Position numbers and translations under genes: made by a program. Under the pieces are notes generated by a model. That model ran no database searches. It was given only the letters and a program-made list of their open reading frames with translations, and was not told the origin of the DNA. 64,000 nucleotides of DNA from Actinopolyspora saharensis (GTDB lineage: Bacteria > Actinomycetota > Actinomycetes > Mycobacteriales > Pseudonocardiaceae), in the NCBI RefSeq assembly GCF_900100925.1, contig NZ_FNKO01000002.1, positions 2,232,001 through 2,296,000 on the forward strand, written 5' to 3'. This document shows positions 21,338 to 31,423 of this stretch, in pieces (positions within the stretch are counted from its first letter, which is position 1; the number at the start of each line of letters is the position of its first letter).

Positions 21338-21466
21338 GCGAGCGCACTGCCCGCTGCCGGTCGTGCTGAAACGCGCGCCGGGCGAATGTCGGCGGATGGG
21401 ATGACGCGCTGCCCGCGAGCGAACCCGCGCGAACCGGGCCGAGACGGCCCTACTAGGTTCGGTTGG

Positions 21467-22342
21467 GTGGAGCAGCGACCGCAGGCAGCGCGGCTGCTCG
21501 GCCCCGCCGAGGTGCGCGGACTGGCCGAGCAGCTCGGACTGCGTCCGACCAAGAAGCTGGGTCAGAACTTCGTGCACGACCCGAACACGGTGCGCCGCAT
21601 CGTCGACACCTCCGAGGTGGGACCCGAGGACGTCGTTCTCGAGGTCGGCCCGGGGATCGGCTCGCTGACCCTCGCGCTGCTCTCCGCGGCTGGCTCGGTG
21701 ACCGCGGTGGAGGTGGATTCCGCGCTGGCGGAACGGTTGCCCGGCACCGTGGCCGAGCACGCCCCCGCCCTGGTCGACAACCTGCGGGTGCTGTGCGCCG
21801 ACGCCCTGCGGTTGACGGCGGAGGAGGCCTCCGCGGGGAACGGCCCTCCCACGGCGCTGGTCGCCAACCTGCCGTACAACGTGGCCGTTCCCGTGGTGCT
21901 GCACCTGCTCGCGGAGCTGCCGAGCCTGCGGCACGGTCTGGTCATGGTCCAGTCCGAGGTCGCCGACCGGATGGCCGCCGGACCGGGCGGTCGCAGTTAC
22001 GGCGCGCCGAGCGCGAAGTCGGCGTGGTTCGCCTCCGTGCGGCGCGCCGGGGCGGTGTCCCGCAACGTTTTCTGGCCGGTGCCGAACGTGGATTCCGGCC
22101 TGGTCGCTTTCACCAGGCGCGAGCCTCCTTCGGAGGTGCCGCGCGATCGCGTTTTCGCCGTGGTGGAGGCCGCGTTCGCGCAGCGCCGCAAGACCCTCCG
22201 CTCGGCGCTGGCCGGGTGGGCCGGTTCGCCCGCGCGGGCGGAGGAACTGCTGCGGGCCGCCGGGATCGATCCCGCCGCGCGGGGGGAGCAGCTGTCCATA
22301 GCCGAGTTCGCCTCCGTCGCGGCGGCCGCTGAACAGCGCTAG
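21467..22342 (+). CDS. rsmA: 16S rRNA dimethyladenosine transferase (KsgA)
   Basis: Dimethylates the two adjacent adenosines in the 3'-terminal hairpin of 16S r[15 protein letters not shown], the SAM motif [14 protein letters not shown] near residue 58, [11 protein letters not shown] and the catalytic NLPYN near residue 133 are visible. The C-terminal helical domain includes [19 protein letters not shown] at 21467 ([12 protein letters not shown]) gives 291 residues, the usual length. An ATG at 21401 would add a coherent-looking but unconserved N-terminus, so the start is not certain. Confidence 0.94.
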   Translation: MEQRPQAARLLGPAEVRGLAEQLGLRPTKKLGQNFVHDPNTVRRIVDTSEVGPEDVVLEVGPGIGSLTLALLSAAGSVTAVEVDSALAERLPGTVAEHAPALVDNLRVLCADALRLTAEEASAGNGPPTALVANLPYNVAVPVVLHLLAELPSLRHGLVMVQSEVADRMAAGPGGRSYGAPSAKSAWFASVRRAGAVSRNVFWPVPNVDSGLVAFTRREPPSEVPRDRVFAVVEAAFAQRRKTLRSALAGWAGSPARAEELLRAAGIDPAARGEQLSIAEFASVAAAAEQR

Positions 22343-22565
22343 TCGGTCGGTCCGCCCGTCCCGGGCGCGCTGCCGGGGCGTTCGGCGTCACGCTCCGCTG
22401 TTGGGGCGGCCCGCTGCGCGGGTGGGGACTCCACCGGGGTGCACGACCACTCTCGTGGGATTTCGCTGCGCGAGGGCATGTACGCGCGGTCGTGTTCCCG
22501 GCCTCGGCTCACTCCGCTGTGTGAGTGATGAATGCGACAAACAGCGGAAAGTGACTGACATCAAC

Positions 22566-22597
22566 TTGCATTCGCGGTCTTCGATGATGTCTACTCT
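22566..22597 (+). promoter_or_regulatory. Candidate promoter for the S-box/metNIQ transcript
   Basis: TTGCAT (22566-22571) and TACTCT (22592-22597) lie 20 nt apart, longer than ideal. The predicted transcription start, about 7 nt after the -10, falls right before the first base of the riboswitch P1 stem, which supports the call. The rest of 22343-22606 shows no gene. Confidence 0.4.
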
Positions 22598-22606
22598 CGT
22601 GCGGAG

Positions 22607-22692
22607 TCCATCCTGAGCGGCTGAGAGATCTGGCTCGAAGACGCCGCAGCAACCACCCGGAGCGGGCAGGTGCTACAGCCAGGAACGATGGA
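22607..22692 (+). promoter_or_regulatory. S-box clan (SAM-sensing) riboswitch
   Basis: The P1 stem pairs TCCATC (22607-22612) with GATGGA (22687-22692). Between them are the conserved S-box blocks GGCTGAGAGATCTGGC, GAAGACGCCGCAGCAACC and AGGTGCTACAGCCAG. A P3-like CCCG-GAG-CGGG hairpin is present. At about 86 nt it is compact, and I cannot separate SAM-I from SAM-IV by eye. It lies upstream of the methionine importer metNIQ, so high SAM should reduce import. The 3' P1 strand contains GGA of a GATGGAG ribosome-binding site for a short downstream frame, suggesting translational or Rho-coupled control. Confidence 0.85.
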
Positions 22693-22737
22693 GTTGATTT
22701 GTCTCTAAGTTCCACCGCCACCGCGAGGGCGCAGCCC

Positions 22738-22821
22738 GTGGCAACCCGCCTCGGCTTGACGGAGCGCCGTGTCGTCGACCTCGAGCGTCGTACTACGACC
22801 GCCTGTCGGCGCCGCGCCTGA
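22738..22821 (+). CDS. Short leader peptide between riboswitch and metN
   Basis: GTG at 22738, preceded by GCGAGGG 8 nt upstream, encodes a 27-residue peptide ending LTERRVVDLERRTTTACRRR plus A. The pattern RRxVDLxRxxxxxCR matches the short peptides that precede sulfur and methionine genes in many actinobacteria. A longer version from TTG at 22699 (40 residues) would have its ribosome-binding site inside the riboswitch P1 strand. The peptide ends 92 nt before metN. A role in attenuation (ribosome stalling at the late Cys, or Rho access) is inferred, not shown. Confidence 0.5.
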   Translation: MATRLGLTERRVVDLERRTTTACRRRA

Positions 22822-22913
22822 ATCCCCGTACTGGCCCCTGGTTCCCTCCCCAAACCGGCTGCGTGCGATGAAGCACGTCCTCACGCCGGGGTGAGCTGAA
22901 GCGGAGTTCGATC

Positions 22914-23933
22914 GTGATCACTGTCGAAAACCTGAGCAAGTCCTTCACCCAGAACAACACCCGTGTAACCGCGCTCGACGACGTGAGCCTCGAAGTCCCG
23001 GACGGCACCGTCTGCGGGGTCGTCGGAACCAGTGGTGCGGGCAAGTCCACCCTGGCGCGCTGCATCTCGCTGCTGGAGAAGCCGGACAGCGGAGCCATCC
23101 GGGTGGACGGCACGGACCTGGCCTCTCTGGACGGCAGCAGGCTCCGTGCGGCTCGGCGCCAGATCGGGGTCGTCCCCCAGGGGGACTCGCTGCTGCGGCA
23201 GCGCACCGCGGCGGGCAACGTCGCCCTCCCGCTCGAGTCGGCCAAGGTGCCCGCGGCGCAACGGCGCAGCAGGGTGGCCGAGCTGCTGGACCTCGTGGGA
23301 CTGAGCGACAAGGCCTCGGTCTACCCCGATCACCTCTCCGGAGGGCAGCGTCAACGAGTCGCCGTCGCCCGCGCGCTGGCGGCGAAGCCCTCGGTGCTGC
23401 TGGCCGACGAGCCCACCTCCGCGCTGGACCCCAGCACCACGGACTCGGTGTTGACGGTGCTGGACCGCGCTCGCTCCGAGCTGGGGGTGACCGTGCTGGT
23501 CGTCACCCACGACATGGCCGTGGTGCGGCGCATCGCCGACGACGTCGCGGTGCTGGAGGAGGGCAGCGTGGTCGAGCACGGCAAGGTGCTGGACCTCGTT
23601 TCCGAGCCGGGCAGTCGGATCGGTTCCACGCTGCTGCCCGAGACCGACCAGGCGGAGCTGGTTCGCTCGCCCAGCGGGGAGCACGACGTGACCGCCGAGG
23701 TCGTGCTGGTCGGTTTCGCGGCCGTGGGCGCTCTGCTGCCGGAGGCCTCGAGCCGGTTCGGGGTGGAACTGTCCATTCTCGGCGGTGGATTGACGCGGCT
23801 CGGGGACACACCGGTCGCCAAGTTCCGTATCGGGCTGTCCGGTGAACGTTCCGAGTCCGCGCTGAAGTGGATGATCGAGCGCGATGCGCACGTGCGCCGC
23901 GCTCCCGTGAGCGTTGATGGAGTTGCCGCGTGA
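22914..23933 (+). CDS. metN: Methionine ABC transporter ATP-binding protein
   Basis: The ATPase of the MetNIQ methionine importer, 339 residues. Walker A is GTSGAGKST near residue 38, the signature is LSGGQRQRVAVARAL near 143, and Walker B is VLLADEPTSALD. The last ~90 residues form the NIL regulatory domain that binds methionine and causes trans-inhibition. GTG at 22914 follows GCGGAG. It lies 222 nt after an S-box riboswitch and overlaps metI by 4 nt. Confidence 0.95.
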   Translation: MITVENLSKSFTQNNTRVTALDDVSLEVPDGTVCGVVGTSGAGKSTLARCISLLEKPDSGAIRVDGTDLASLDGSRLRAARRQIGVVPQGDSLLRQRTAAGNVALPLESAKVPAAQRRSRVAELLDLVGLSDKASVYPDHLSGGQRQRVAVARALAAKPSVLLADEPTSALDPSTTDSVLTVLDRARSELGVTVLVVTHDMAVVRRIADDVAVLEEGSVVEHGKVLDLVSEPGSRIGSTLLPETDQAELVRSPSGEHDVTAEVVLVGFAAVGALLPEASSRFGVELSILGGGLTRLGDTPVAKFRIGLSGERSESALKWMIERDAHVRRAPVSVDGVAA

Positions 23934-24616
23934 CTGAAGTGACCCCCTGGTCGGAGGTCTTCGAACTGGCACGTCCCGCGACGATCGAGACCATCTACAT
24001 GGTGCTGGTTTCGACGTTGATCGGCGTGCTGGGCGGATTACCGCTGGGTGTGTGGCTGCACCTGACCTCACCGGCCGGGTTGAGCCCCATGCCCGTGTTG
24101 CACCGGATCATCAGCGCTGTCGTGGACGTGGTCCGCTCGGTCCCGTTCGTGGTGCTGCTTGTGGTGGTCGCCTCGCTCAGCAGGCTGCTGGTCGGAAGCG
24201 CCATCGGAAGCACCGCCACGATCGTGCCGCTGTCCATCGCGGCGATCCCGTTCTTCGCGCGGCTGGCCTCGAACGCGCTGCGCGAAGTGGACTCCACAGT
24301 GGTGGAGGCCGCGGTCACCACCGGAGCGGGCAAACCGCGGATCGTATGGACCGTCCTGCTGAGCGAGGCCCGTTCGGCGCTGGTCAGCGCGGTCGGAGTG
24401 ACCATGCTGGCCCTGATCGGCTACGCCGCCATGGCCGGAGCCATCGGCGGCGGCGGACTGGGTTCCATGGCGATCCAGAACGGGTACTACGCCTACGACG
24501 ACAGAGTGCTGTACACCTCCGTTGTCCTGCTCGGCGTGCTGGCCTGGGGGATGCAGCTGCTCACCGACTGGGTGACCAAGCTCGTCGACCGGCGCCGGTC
24601 CCTGGCCAACGTCTGA
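23930..24616 (+). CDS. metI: Methionine ABC transporter permease
   Basis: A 228-residue inner-membrane permease with five predicted helices. The EAA coupling loop that docks on MetN is visible as NALREVDSTVVEAAVTTGAG. LIGYAAMAGAIGGGGLG is a strongly conserved MetI block. GTG at 23930 overlaps the metN stop (GTGA). Operon metN-metI-metQ under the upstream SAM riboswitch. Confidence 0.95.
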   Translation: MTEVTPWSEVFELARPATIETIYMVLVSTLIGVLGGLPLGVWLHLTSPAGLSPMPVLHRIISAVVDVVRSVPFVVLLVVVASLSRLLVGSAIGSTATIVPLSIAAIPFFARLASNALREVDSTVVEAAVTTGAGKPRIVWTVLLSEARSALVSAVGVTMLALIGYAAMAGAIGGGGLGSMAIQNGYYAYDDRVLYTSVVLLGVLAWGMQLLTDWVTKLVDRRRSLANV

Positions 24617-24773
24617 CCGACAGCGGGCCGCTGGGAGCTCTCCCGGCCCGCGACCACGAAGAACTTCCCGTCCGATGGGGCCCGCGCGTGCCTCGTGAAG
24701 CGCCCGCGGGGCCTCCGCTCGAGCGAGCGGTGGTGCTCGCGCGCCACCGGAAACGAATCCCGAAGGGATGAAC

Positions 24774-25586
24774 ATGCGTACCAGAAGAGTTCTTGCCTCC
24801 TTGATCGCCGTGTGCGGGCTGGCGCTGGCCGGCTGCTCGGGCGGTACGGCGGCGCAGGACGACCCGAACGCGGCGATCAAGGTCGGTGTCACGCCCCAGC
24901 CGCACGGCGAGATCCTGGAGTACGTCAAGAACAACCTCGCCGAGGACGAGGGCGTCAAGATCGAGCTCCAGCGGTTCAGCGACTACAACCGGCCGAACGC
25001 CGCTGTGGCCAACGGTTCGCTGGACGCCAACTACTACCAGCACAAGCCCTTCCTGAGGGAGTACAAGTCCGAGCGCGGCGGCGCCCTGCACTGGGTCGGT
25101 GGCGTGCACCTCGAGCCGCTGGGGATCTACTCCGACAAGCACGATTCGGTGCAGGACATTCCGGAGGGAGCCTCCCTGGCGATCCCCAACGACCCGAGCA
25201 ACAGGGGGCGTGCGCTGAACCTGCTCCAGGAGCAGGGGCTGCTCAAGCTCAAGGAGGGCGCCGAGCAGGAGGCCGAGGTCCGCGACATCGCCGAGAACCC
25301 GAAGAACCTCGAGATAAGGACGCTGAAGGCCGCGCAGCTCCCGCGCACCCTGGGTGACGTGCAGGCCGCCGTGATCAACGGCAACTACGCGCTCAAGGCG
25401 AACCTCGACGACCCGCTGGCCCTCGAGTCCACCGAGAACAACCCGTACGTCAACGGTGTCGTCACCAACCCGCAGATGCAGGACGACCCGCGGGTCAACA
25501 AGCTCGTCGAGATGCTGCAGTCCCAGCAGGTGAAGGACTTCATCAAGCGCGAGTACGGAGGCAAGTCGGTCATTCCGGCCAGCTGA
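24774..25586 (+). CDS. metQ: Methionine-binding lipoprotein
   Basis: The substrate-binding component of MetNIQ, in the NLPA lipoprotein family. A signal peptide with lipobox LALAGCSGG is cleaved before the Cys, which is lipidated. The mature part has KVGVTPQPHGEILEYV at the N-terminus and DANYYQHKPFLREY, which match the ligand-binding fold. ATG at 24774 is preferred because GAAGGG sits 6 nt upstream; the ATG at 24768 abuts the site directly. A 157-base gap after metI contains no gene. Confidence 0.94.
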   Translation: MRTRRVLASLIAVCGLALAGCSGGTAAQDDPNAAIKVGVTPQPHGEILEYVKNNLAEDEGVKIELQRFSDYNRPNAAVANGSLDANYYQHKPFLREYKSERGGALHWVGGVHLEPLGIYSDKHDSVQDIPEGASLAIPNDPSNRGRALNLLQEQGLLKLKEGAEQEAEVRDIAENPKNLEIRTLKAAQLPRTLGDVQAAVINGNYALKANLDDPLALESTENNPYVNGVVTNPQMQDDPRVNKLVEMLQSQQVKDFIKREYGGKSVIPAS

Positions 25587-25688
25587 TCTGCCGGTTGACC
25601 TCGGTCGATCCCGGACGGGCGCGAGCGCGCACGACTCGCTTGCCAGCTCGCGCGCCACGGGCTGTTTCGAACACGTACCCTGGGAGTC

Positions 25689-26651
25689 GTGCTGTCCGTG
25701 GTACCTACCCCGATCACCGTCCGGGTTCCGGCCAAGTTGAACCTGCACCTCTCGGTCGGCGACAGTCGCTCGGACGGTTACCACGAGTTGGTGACCGTTT
25801 TCCAGGCGCTGTCGCTGATCGACGAGGTCACGATACGGGCCTCCGACGAGCCCGGTCTCGAAGTGCACGGAGAAGGCGCCGACTCCACGCCGACCGGTGC
25901 GGACAACCTGGCCTGGCGGGCCGTCGGTGAGCTCGCCCGCGCCAGTGGTCGCGACCCCGAGGACCCGGGGGTGCGGATCTCGCTGAACAAGGGCATCCCC
26001 GTGGCGGGCGGGATGGGCGGCGGCAGTTCCGACGCCGCCGCCACGCTGCTCGCGTTGAACTCGCTGTGGCGGCTGGAGATGGGACGCGACGAGCTCGCCG
26101 AGGTCGCAGGTGCGCTCGGCAGCGACGTCCCCTTCGCCCTGCAGGGAGGCACCGCGCTGGGCACCGGGCGCGGTGAACGTCTGGTGCCGGTGCTGGCCAG
26201 GCACACCTACCACTGGGTGATCGCGCTCCACGAGGACGGGCTGCGCACCCCGGAGGTCTACGGGGAGCTGGACCGGCTGCGCCGCAACTCGGGCAGCCGG
26301 GTGGGTGACGTCGAACCGGTGCTGGAGGCGCTGGCCTCCGGGGACCCGCGGGAGCTCGCGCTGCTGCTCGGAAACGATCTGCAGGCCGCGGCGGTCTCGT
26401 TGCGCCCGGTGCTTCGGCGCACCCTGCGGGCCGGTGTGGACGCGGGAGCCCTCGCCGGGATTGTCTCCGGATCGGGTCCGACCTGCGCTTTCCTGTGCAC
26501 GGACGCGGACGAGGCGGTCCGGGTGGCCGCGGAGCTCTCCGGGGCAGGGGTGTGCCGGACGGTACGTGTGGCTCAGGGACCGGTGCCGGGGGCGCGGTTG
26601 GTCGGCGACGAGCGAACCGACCGGCCCACCCCGCCACAGGTCCACGCTTGA
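25689..26651 (+). CDS. ispE: 4-diphosphocytidyl-2-C-methyl-D-erythritol kinase
   Basis: A GHMP kinase in the MEP isoprenoid pathway. The N-terminal substrate block [14 protein letters not shown], the GHMP ATP loop [18 protein letters not shown] near residue 105, and the C-terminal [11 protein letters not shown] are all visible. 320 residues if GTG at 25689 is used. A GTG at 25698 is also possible (a GGGAG site lies 2 nt before the first and 11 nt before the second). It follows rsmA in mycobacteria; here metNIQ is inserted between the two. Confidence 0.94.
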   Translation: MLSVVPTPITVRVPAKLNLHLSVGDSRSDGYHELVTVFQALSLIDEVTIRASDEPGLEVHGEGADSTPTGADNLAWRAVGELARASGRDPEDPGVRISLNKGIPVAGGMGGGSSDAAATLLALNSLWRLEMGRDELAEVAGALGSDVPFALQGGTALGTGRGERLVPVLARHTYHWVIALHEDGLRTPEVYGELDRLRRNSGSRVGDVEPVLEALASGDPRELALLLGNDLQAAAVSLRPVLRRTLRAGVDAGALAGIVSGSGPTCAFLCTDADEAVRVAAELSGAGVCRTVRVAQGPVPGARLVGDERTDRPTPPQVHA

Positions 26652-26673
26652 TCGAGGTTTTCCTGTCAGGTCG

Positions 26674-26731
26674 CCGCGGCGGTGCCGACTGCTCGGGTGC
26701 TGCTTCGGCGCTGCCCGCGCCGAAGCAGCAC
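26674..26731 (+). repeat. Remnant of the structured repeat tail plus perfect hairpin after ispE
   Basis: CGCGGCGGTGCCGACTGCTC is the 3' module of the structured repeat family, in the same orientation as ispE and 23 nt after its stop. It runs into a perfect 14-bp stem (GTGCTGCTTCGGCG at 26697-26710 and CGCCGAAGCAGCAC at 26718-26731) with a 7-base loop. The hairpin is a likely terminator for ispE. The main paired body of the repeat is missing. Confidence 0.7.
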
Positions 26732-26841
26732 ACCAGCCGGCGACACGACAAGAGAACATCAGTGAAATGCGCGGTCCCGCCGGGACCGCTCACCGCCTTT
26801 TGTGGCGCATTCGCCGTAGTAAACGGAGAGACTCACCCCCG

Positions 26842-28638
<1,797 letters not shown>

Positions 28639-28730
28639 TACCGGTTCTGCGCTGCTTCGCCGGGTTCGCGCGGGTTCCGGCCGGAGCCCCGACCGGAGGC
28701 GTCGCACCGCTGAACCCCCCGGGCGCGTCT

Positions 28731-28767
28731 CGGCCCGGTCTCCTCGGCGCGCGAGGAGACCGGGCCG
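28731..28767. terminator. Strong hairpin between convergent ABC-F and secreted-protein genes
   Basis: A perfect 15-bp stem (CGGCCCGGTCTCCTC and GAGGAGACCGGGCCG) with a 7-base loop GGCGCGC, 92 nt after the ABC-F stop and 19 nt before the end of the leftward gene. No T-run. Fits a bidirectional terminator. Confidence 0.7.
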
Positions 28768-28786
28768 ACTCACGACGTGCCGGGAT

Positions 28787-29500
28787 TCAGAGGACGTCGA
28801 TTTCGGCGGGGATGCCGAGAACGTGACCCACCGTCTCCTGGCTGTTCTCGGTGGCCAGCTCGATCGGGTTCTGCAGCTGGTACTGCGCGCCCTGCGGCGG
28901 GAAGTTGTCGAGCTTGCCGAGCATCTCGGCCGGGTTCTTCGTGGTCAGGACGAGGGGTTCCTGCGGCGCTGAGCGCGGGGCCACCCGCTCCCGCAGTCCC
29001 TCGGGCGGGTTCTCGATCGTGATGTTCAAGTCGAGGAACACGGTCTGCTCGAACTTCGGCGGGAACTTCTGGCTCATGGTCAGCGAAGCCTTCGGCGTGG
29101 AGCTCTGCTCGACGTGGACCTCCCCGAGACCCTGCTGGGCAGCGGTGGCCTGCCGCGGGGCGGAGCTGTGGTCCGGGGAAATCGAGTGCGCCGTCAGATT
29201 CCGGACATCGATGGCGGTGGTCGATCCGGGAACCACCGGGGGAGTGCCCTCCATGATCACCGTTCCCGTCAGCGGAATCGCGAAGTTCTGGTTGCCCAGC
29301 TCGAGTTCCATTCCGGACGAGCTGAAGGCCAGTTTCTCGACGCCCTGCTGCGAGCTCGGCTCCGCTGCGCGCGGGGACTCCGCCGGGGAGGACTCCGGAG
29401 TCGTGGCCAGCGCCGCGGGCGTCGCCGGTGCGACGGTCAGGGCGAGCACACCGGTCACGCCGACGACGGCGCGGCGAAGCATACGACGATTCCGCAACAC
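28787..29500 (-). CDS. Secreted protein of unknown function
   Basis: A 237-residue product with an N-terminal signal peptide (LRRAVVGVTGVLALTVAP, probable AxA cleavage near ALA). The mature part has a Ser/Pro-rich stretch and then beta-rich sequence, e.g. GMELELGNQNFAIPLTGTVI and QTVFLDLNITIENPPEGLR. No lipobox, cysteine or catalytic motif is visible. GTG at 29500 is chosen because GAGGAG lies 6 nt upstream; an ATG at 29515 is an alternative with a weaker site. It is monocistronic beside pth. I do not recognise the family. Confidence 0.7.
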   Translation of the reverse strand: MLRNRRMLRRAVVGVTGVLALTVAPATPAALATTPESSPAESPRAAEPSSQQGVEKLAFSSSGMELELGNQNFAIPLTGTVIMEGTPPVVPGSTTAIDVRNLTAHSISPDHSSAPRQATAAQQGLGEVHVEQSSTPKASLTMSQKFPPKFEQTVFLDLNITIENPPEGLRERVAPRSAPQEPLVLTTKNPAEMLGKLDNFPPQGAQYQLQNPIELATENSQETVGHVLGIPAEIDVL

Positions 29501-29731
29501 GATTGCTCCTCGCATTCTGGTCCGAGCGGTGCTTGGGACAACCAGAATGCTGGTGAGGAGACCGCGCCCCCTACAAGAAGTGATCCACTATCGAGGACCA
29601 CCGTCATTCTTTCCAGCCACCGACGGCTACTCGTCGGAACCGGAAACCGCACCGTTCGAGCCACGGCGCTGCGGTGCACCGCGCTGCGGTTCCCGTCGTG
29701 GAGGCCGAGCAGCGGAACGGAGACCCCTCGG

Positions 29732-30322
29732 TCAGTGGAACTCGTTCTGCGCCGCTTCCAGACCCTTCTGCGCCAGCGCGGTCACCGCGTCCGCGCAGCG
29801 GTCGACGAAGAACCCCAGTTCGGAGCGCTCGGCGCGGGAGAAGTCGCGCAGCACGTAGTCGGCCGGATCCATCCGGCCCGGCGGGCGGTCCACGCCGAAA
29901 CGCACCCGCAGGTAGTCGCGGGTGCCGAGGGACTTGCTGATCGAGCGCAGACCGTTGTGCCCGTTCTCGCCGCCACCGCGCTTGAGCCGCACGGTGCCGT
30001 AGGCTAGGTCCAGCTCGTCGTGGATCACGATCACCGACTCGGGCGGGACCTTGTAGAAGCGGGCGGCCCCGGCGACGGGACCCCCGGACAGGTTCATCAG
30101 CGAACGGGACTTCGCCAGCGCCGCGCGAGTGCCGTCGAGCCTGCCCTCGGCGACGTCGGCCCCGGACTTGTGCCGCTTGAACTTGCCGCCGATGCGCTCG
30201 GCCAGCTCGTCGGCCACCAGGAAACCCACGTTGTGCCGGTTGCCCGCGTAGCGCGGTCCCGGATTGCCCAGCCCCACGATCAGGGCGAGCTGGTCGGAGC
30301 CTTCACTGCCCGGTGTAGTCAC
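29732..30322 (-). CDS. pth: Peptidyl-tRNA hydrolase
   Basis: Hydrolyses peptidyl-tRNAs released from stalled ribosomes. LIVGLGNPGPRYAGNRHNVGF contains the catalytic His (read here in two blocks), SRSLMNLSGGPV and IHDELDLAYG carry the Asn and Asp ligands, and GGGENGHNGLRSI is the conserved C-terminal signature. 196 residues from GTG at 30322, which is preceded by GAGG 5 nt upstream. An upstream TTG or ATG start is possible but not conserved. Lies 87 nt after rplY on the same strand, the usual rplY-pth pair. Confidence 0.95.
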   Translation of the reverse strand: MTTPGSEGSDQLALIVGLGNPGPRYAGNRHNVGFLVADELAERIGGKFKRHKSGADVAEGRLDGTRAALAKSRSLMNLSGGPVAGAARFYKVPPESVIVIHDELDLAYGTVRLKRGGGENGHNGLRSISKSLGTRDYLRVRFGVDRPPGRMDPADYVLRDFSRAERSELGFFVDRCADAVTALAQKGLEAAQNEFH

Positions 30323-30409
30323 GAGAACCTCGGATTCGTACTTGCCGAGAGCGCGGCCGCGCGAGTCCACCCGCGCGGCCGCGCTCGTCGAAGGTGAGAA
30401 CCGCTGCGA

Positions 30410-31033
30410 TCACTCGTTCGCGGTCTCGGAGGCCTCCTCGACCATACCGGCACCACTGGTGTCGATCTCGGACTCCATGTCGGCCTCGCTCGGGGCCTCG
30501 GCCACGAGGACGACCAGGACGTCCTCGCCGCTCTGCAGCGTCGCGCCGCGAGGCATGGTCAGGTCCGGGGCGTGGATCTGGGTGCCCGCCTCGGCGTCCT
30601 GGATCGAGACCTCGATCTGCTCCGGGATGTTCATGGCGTCGGCCTCGACCTGGACCTCGTTGGTGTCCTGGGTGACCAGGGTCCCGGGGGCGGCCTCGCC
30701 GGTGATCACGACGGGCACGTTGACCGTGACCTTCTCACCGCGGTTGACCAGCAGCAGGTCCACGTGCTCGAGGTAGTTCTTGGTCGGGTGGCTGGTGACC
30801 GACTTGCACAGCGCGGTCTCGTTCTCGTCACCCTCGATCTCGAGGGTCAGCACCGCGTTGCGGCCGTTCTCGCGGAGAACCCTGGCGAACTCGACCGTGG
30901 GCAGGGAGAGGTGCTTCGGCTCGGAACCGTGGCCGTAGAGCACCGCGGGGACCTTGCCCGCACGACGAGTCCTGCGCGCGGCTCCCTTGCCGAACTCGGT
31001 GCGCTTTTCCACTGCGAGACGTACTTCGGACAC
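30410..31033 (-). CDS. rplY: 50S ribosomal protein L25 (CTC form)
   Basis: Binds 5S rRNA in the large subunit. The N-terminal L25 domain (about 1-95, VRLAVEKRTEFGKGAARRTR and VPAVLYGHGSEPKHLSL) is followed by the C-terminal TL5/CTC beta domain (about 100-190). The acidic tail after residue 185 (SEADMESEIDTSG) is typical of actinobacterial CTC. GTG at 31033 is preceded by an AAGGAG-like site (CCAAGGAGTACGTCACC). Pairs with pth. Confidence 0.95.
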   Translation of the reverse strand: MSEVRLAVEKRTEFGKGAARRTRRAGKVPAVLYGHGSEPKHLSLPTVEFARVLRENGRNAVLTLEIEGDENETALCKSVTSHPTKNYLEHVDLLLVNRGEKVTVNVPVVITGEAAPGTLVTQDTNEVQVEADAMNIPEQIEVSIQDAEAGTQIHAPDLTMPRGATLQSGEDVLVVLVAEAPSEADMESEIDTSGAGMVEEASETANE

Positions 31034-31410
31034 GGTGACGTACTCCTTGGCGTCGGGCTGACGTGCATCAGTCGCTGACCTGCGGCGGCGCGACGCGCGA
31101 CTGGTGTGGTGGAACGGAGCGTCGAACGCTCACCGGAGTCCGAACCGGGGCCGATGCGCCGACGGAACCCCGCCGGCGATCGCCAGCCGCCACGCCGATA
31201 ACGCCGGGATTTCACCCGACCTCGCCGAGGCAACCAGGCCATTGTATGCCCCGGTTGTTCGAGCTGCTCAAGCGGTGGGTGCGGCCACGCCGCGCGCGGT
31301 CTCCGGCGCGGGGCGGAACCCTCCGCGCGACCTCCTCGGGCAGGGGTGCGTGCGGTTTCGATGGCGACGCGCGGTGTTGTCAATACTTTCCGTGTCAGCC
31401 CTGCGGGTAT
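31034..31410. other. Divergent intergenic region rplY / Nramp-like gene
   Basis: About 380 bases between divergent starts. No gene is convincing. It contains the rplY ribosome-binding site and, at the right end, an AT-rich patch with the Nramp promoter. Confidence 0.5.
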
Positions 31411-31423
31411 TACTTTGATCCGC
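31411..31423 (+). promoter_or_regulatory. Candidate leaderless promoter (-10) of the Nramp-like gene
   Basis: TACTTT (31411-31416) ends 7 nt before the ATG at 31424, which would place the transcript start at the start codon. No ribosome-binding site is visible, which fits a leaderless mRNA. The matching -35 is poor. A TTGTCA hexamer lies at 31377-31382 but too far upstream. Confidence 0.35.

Noticed and set aside
22688..22708. Six-codon frame ATGGAG... inside the riboswitch P1 strand
   Set aside because: Too short to call as a gene; mentioned only as a possible initiation site linked to riboswitch control.
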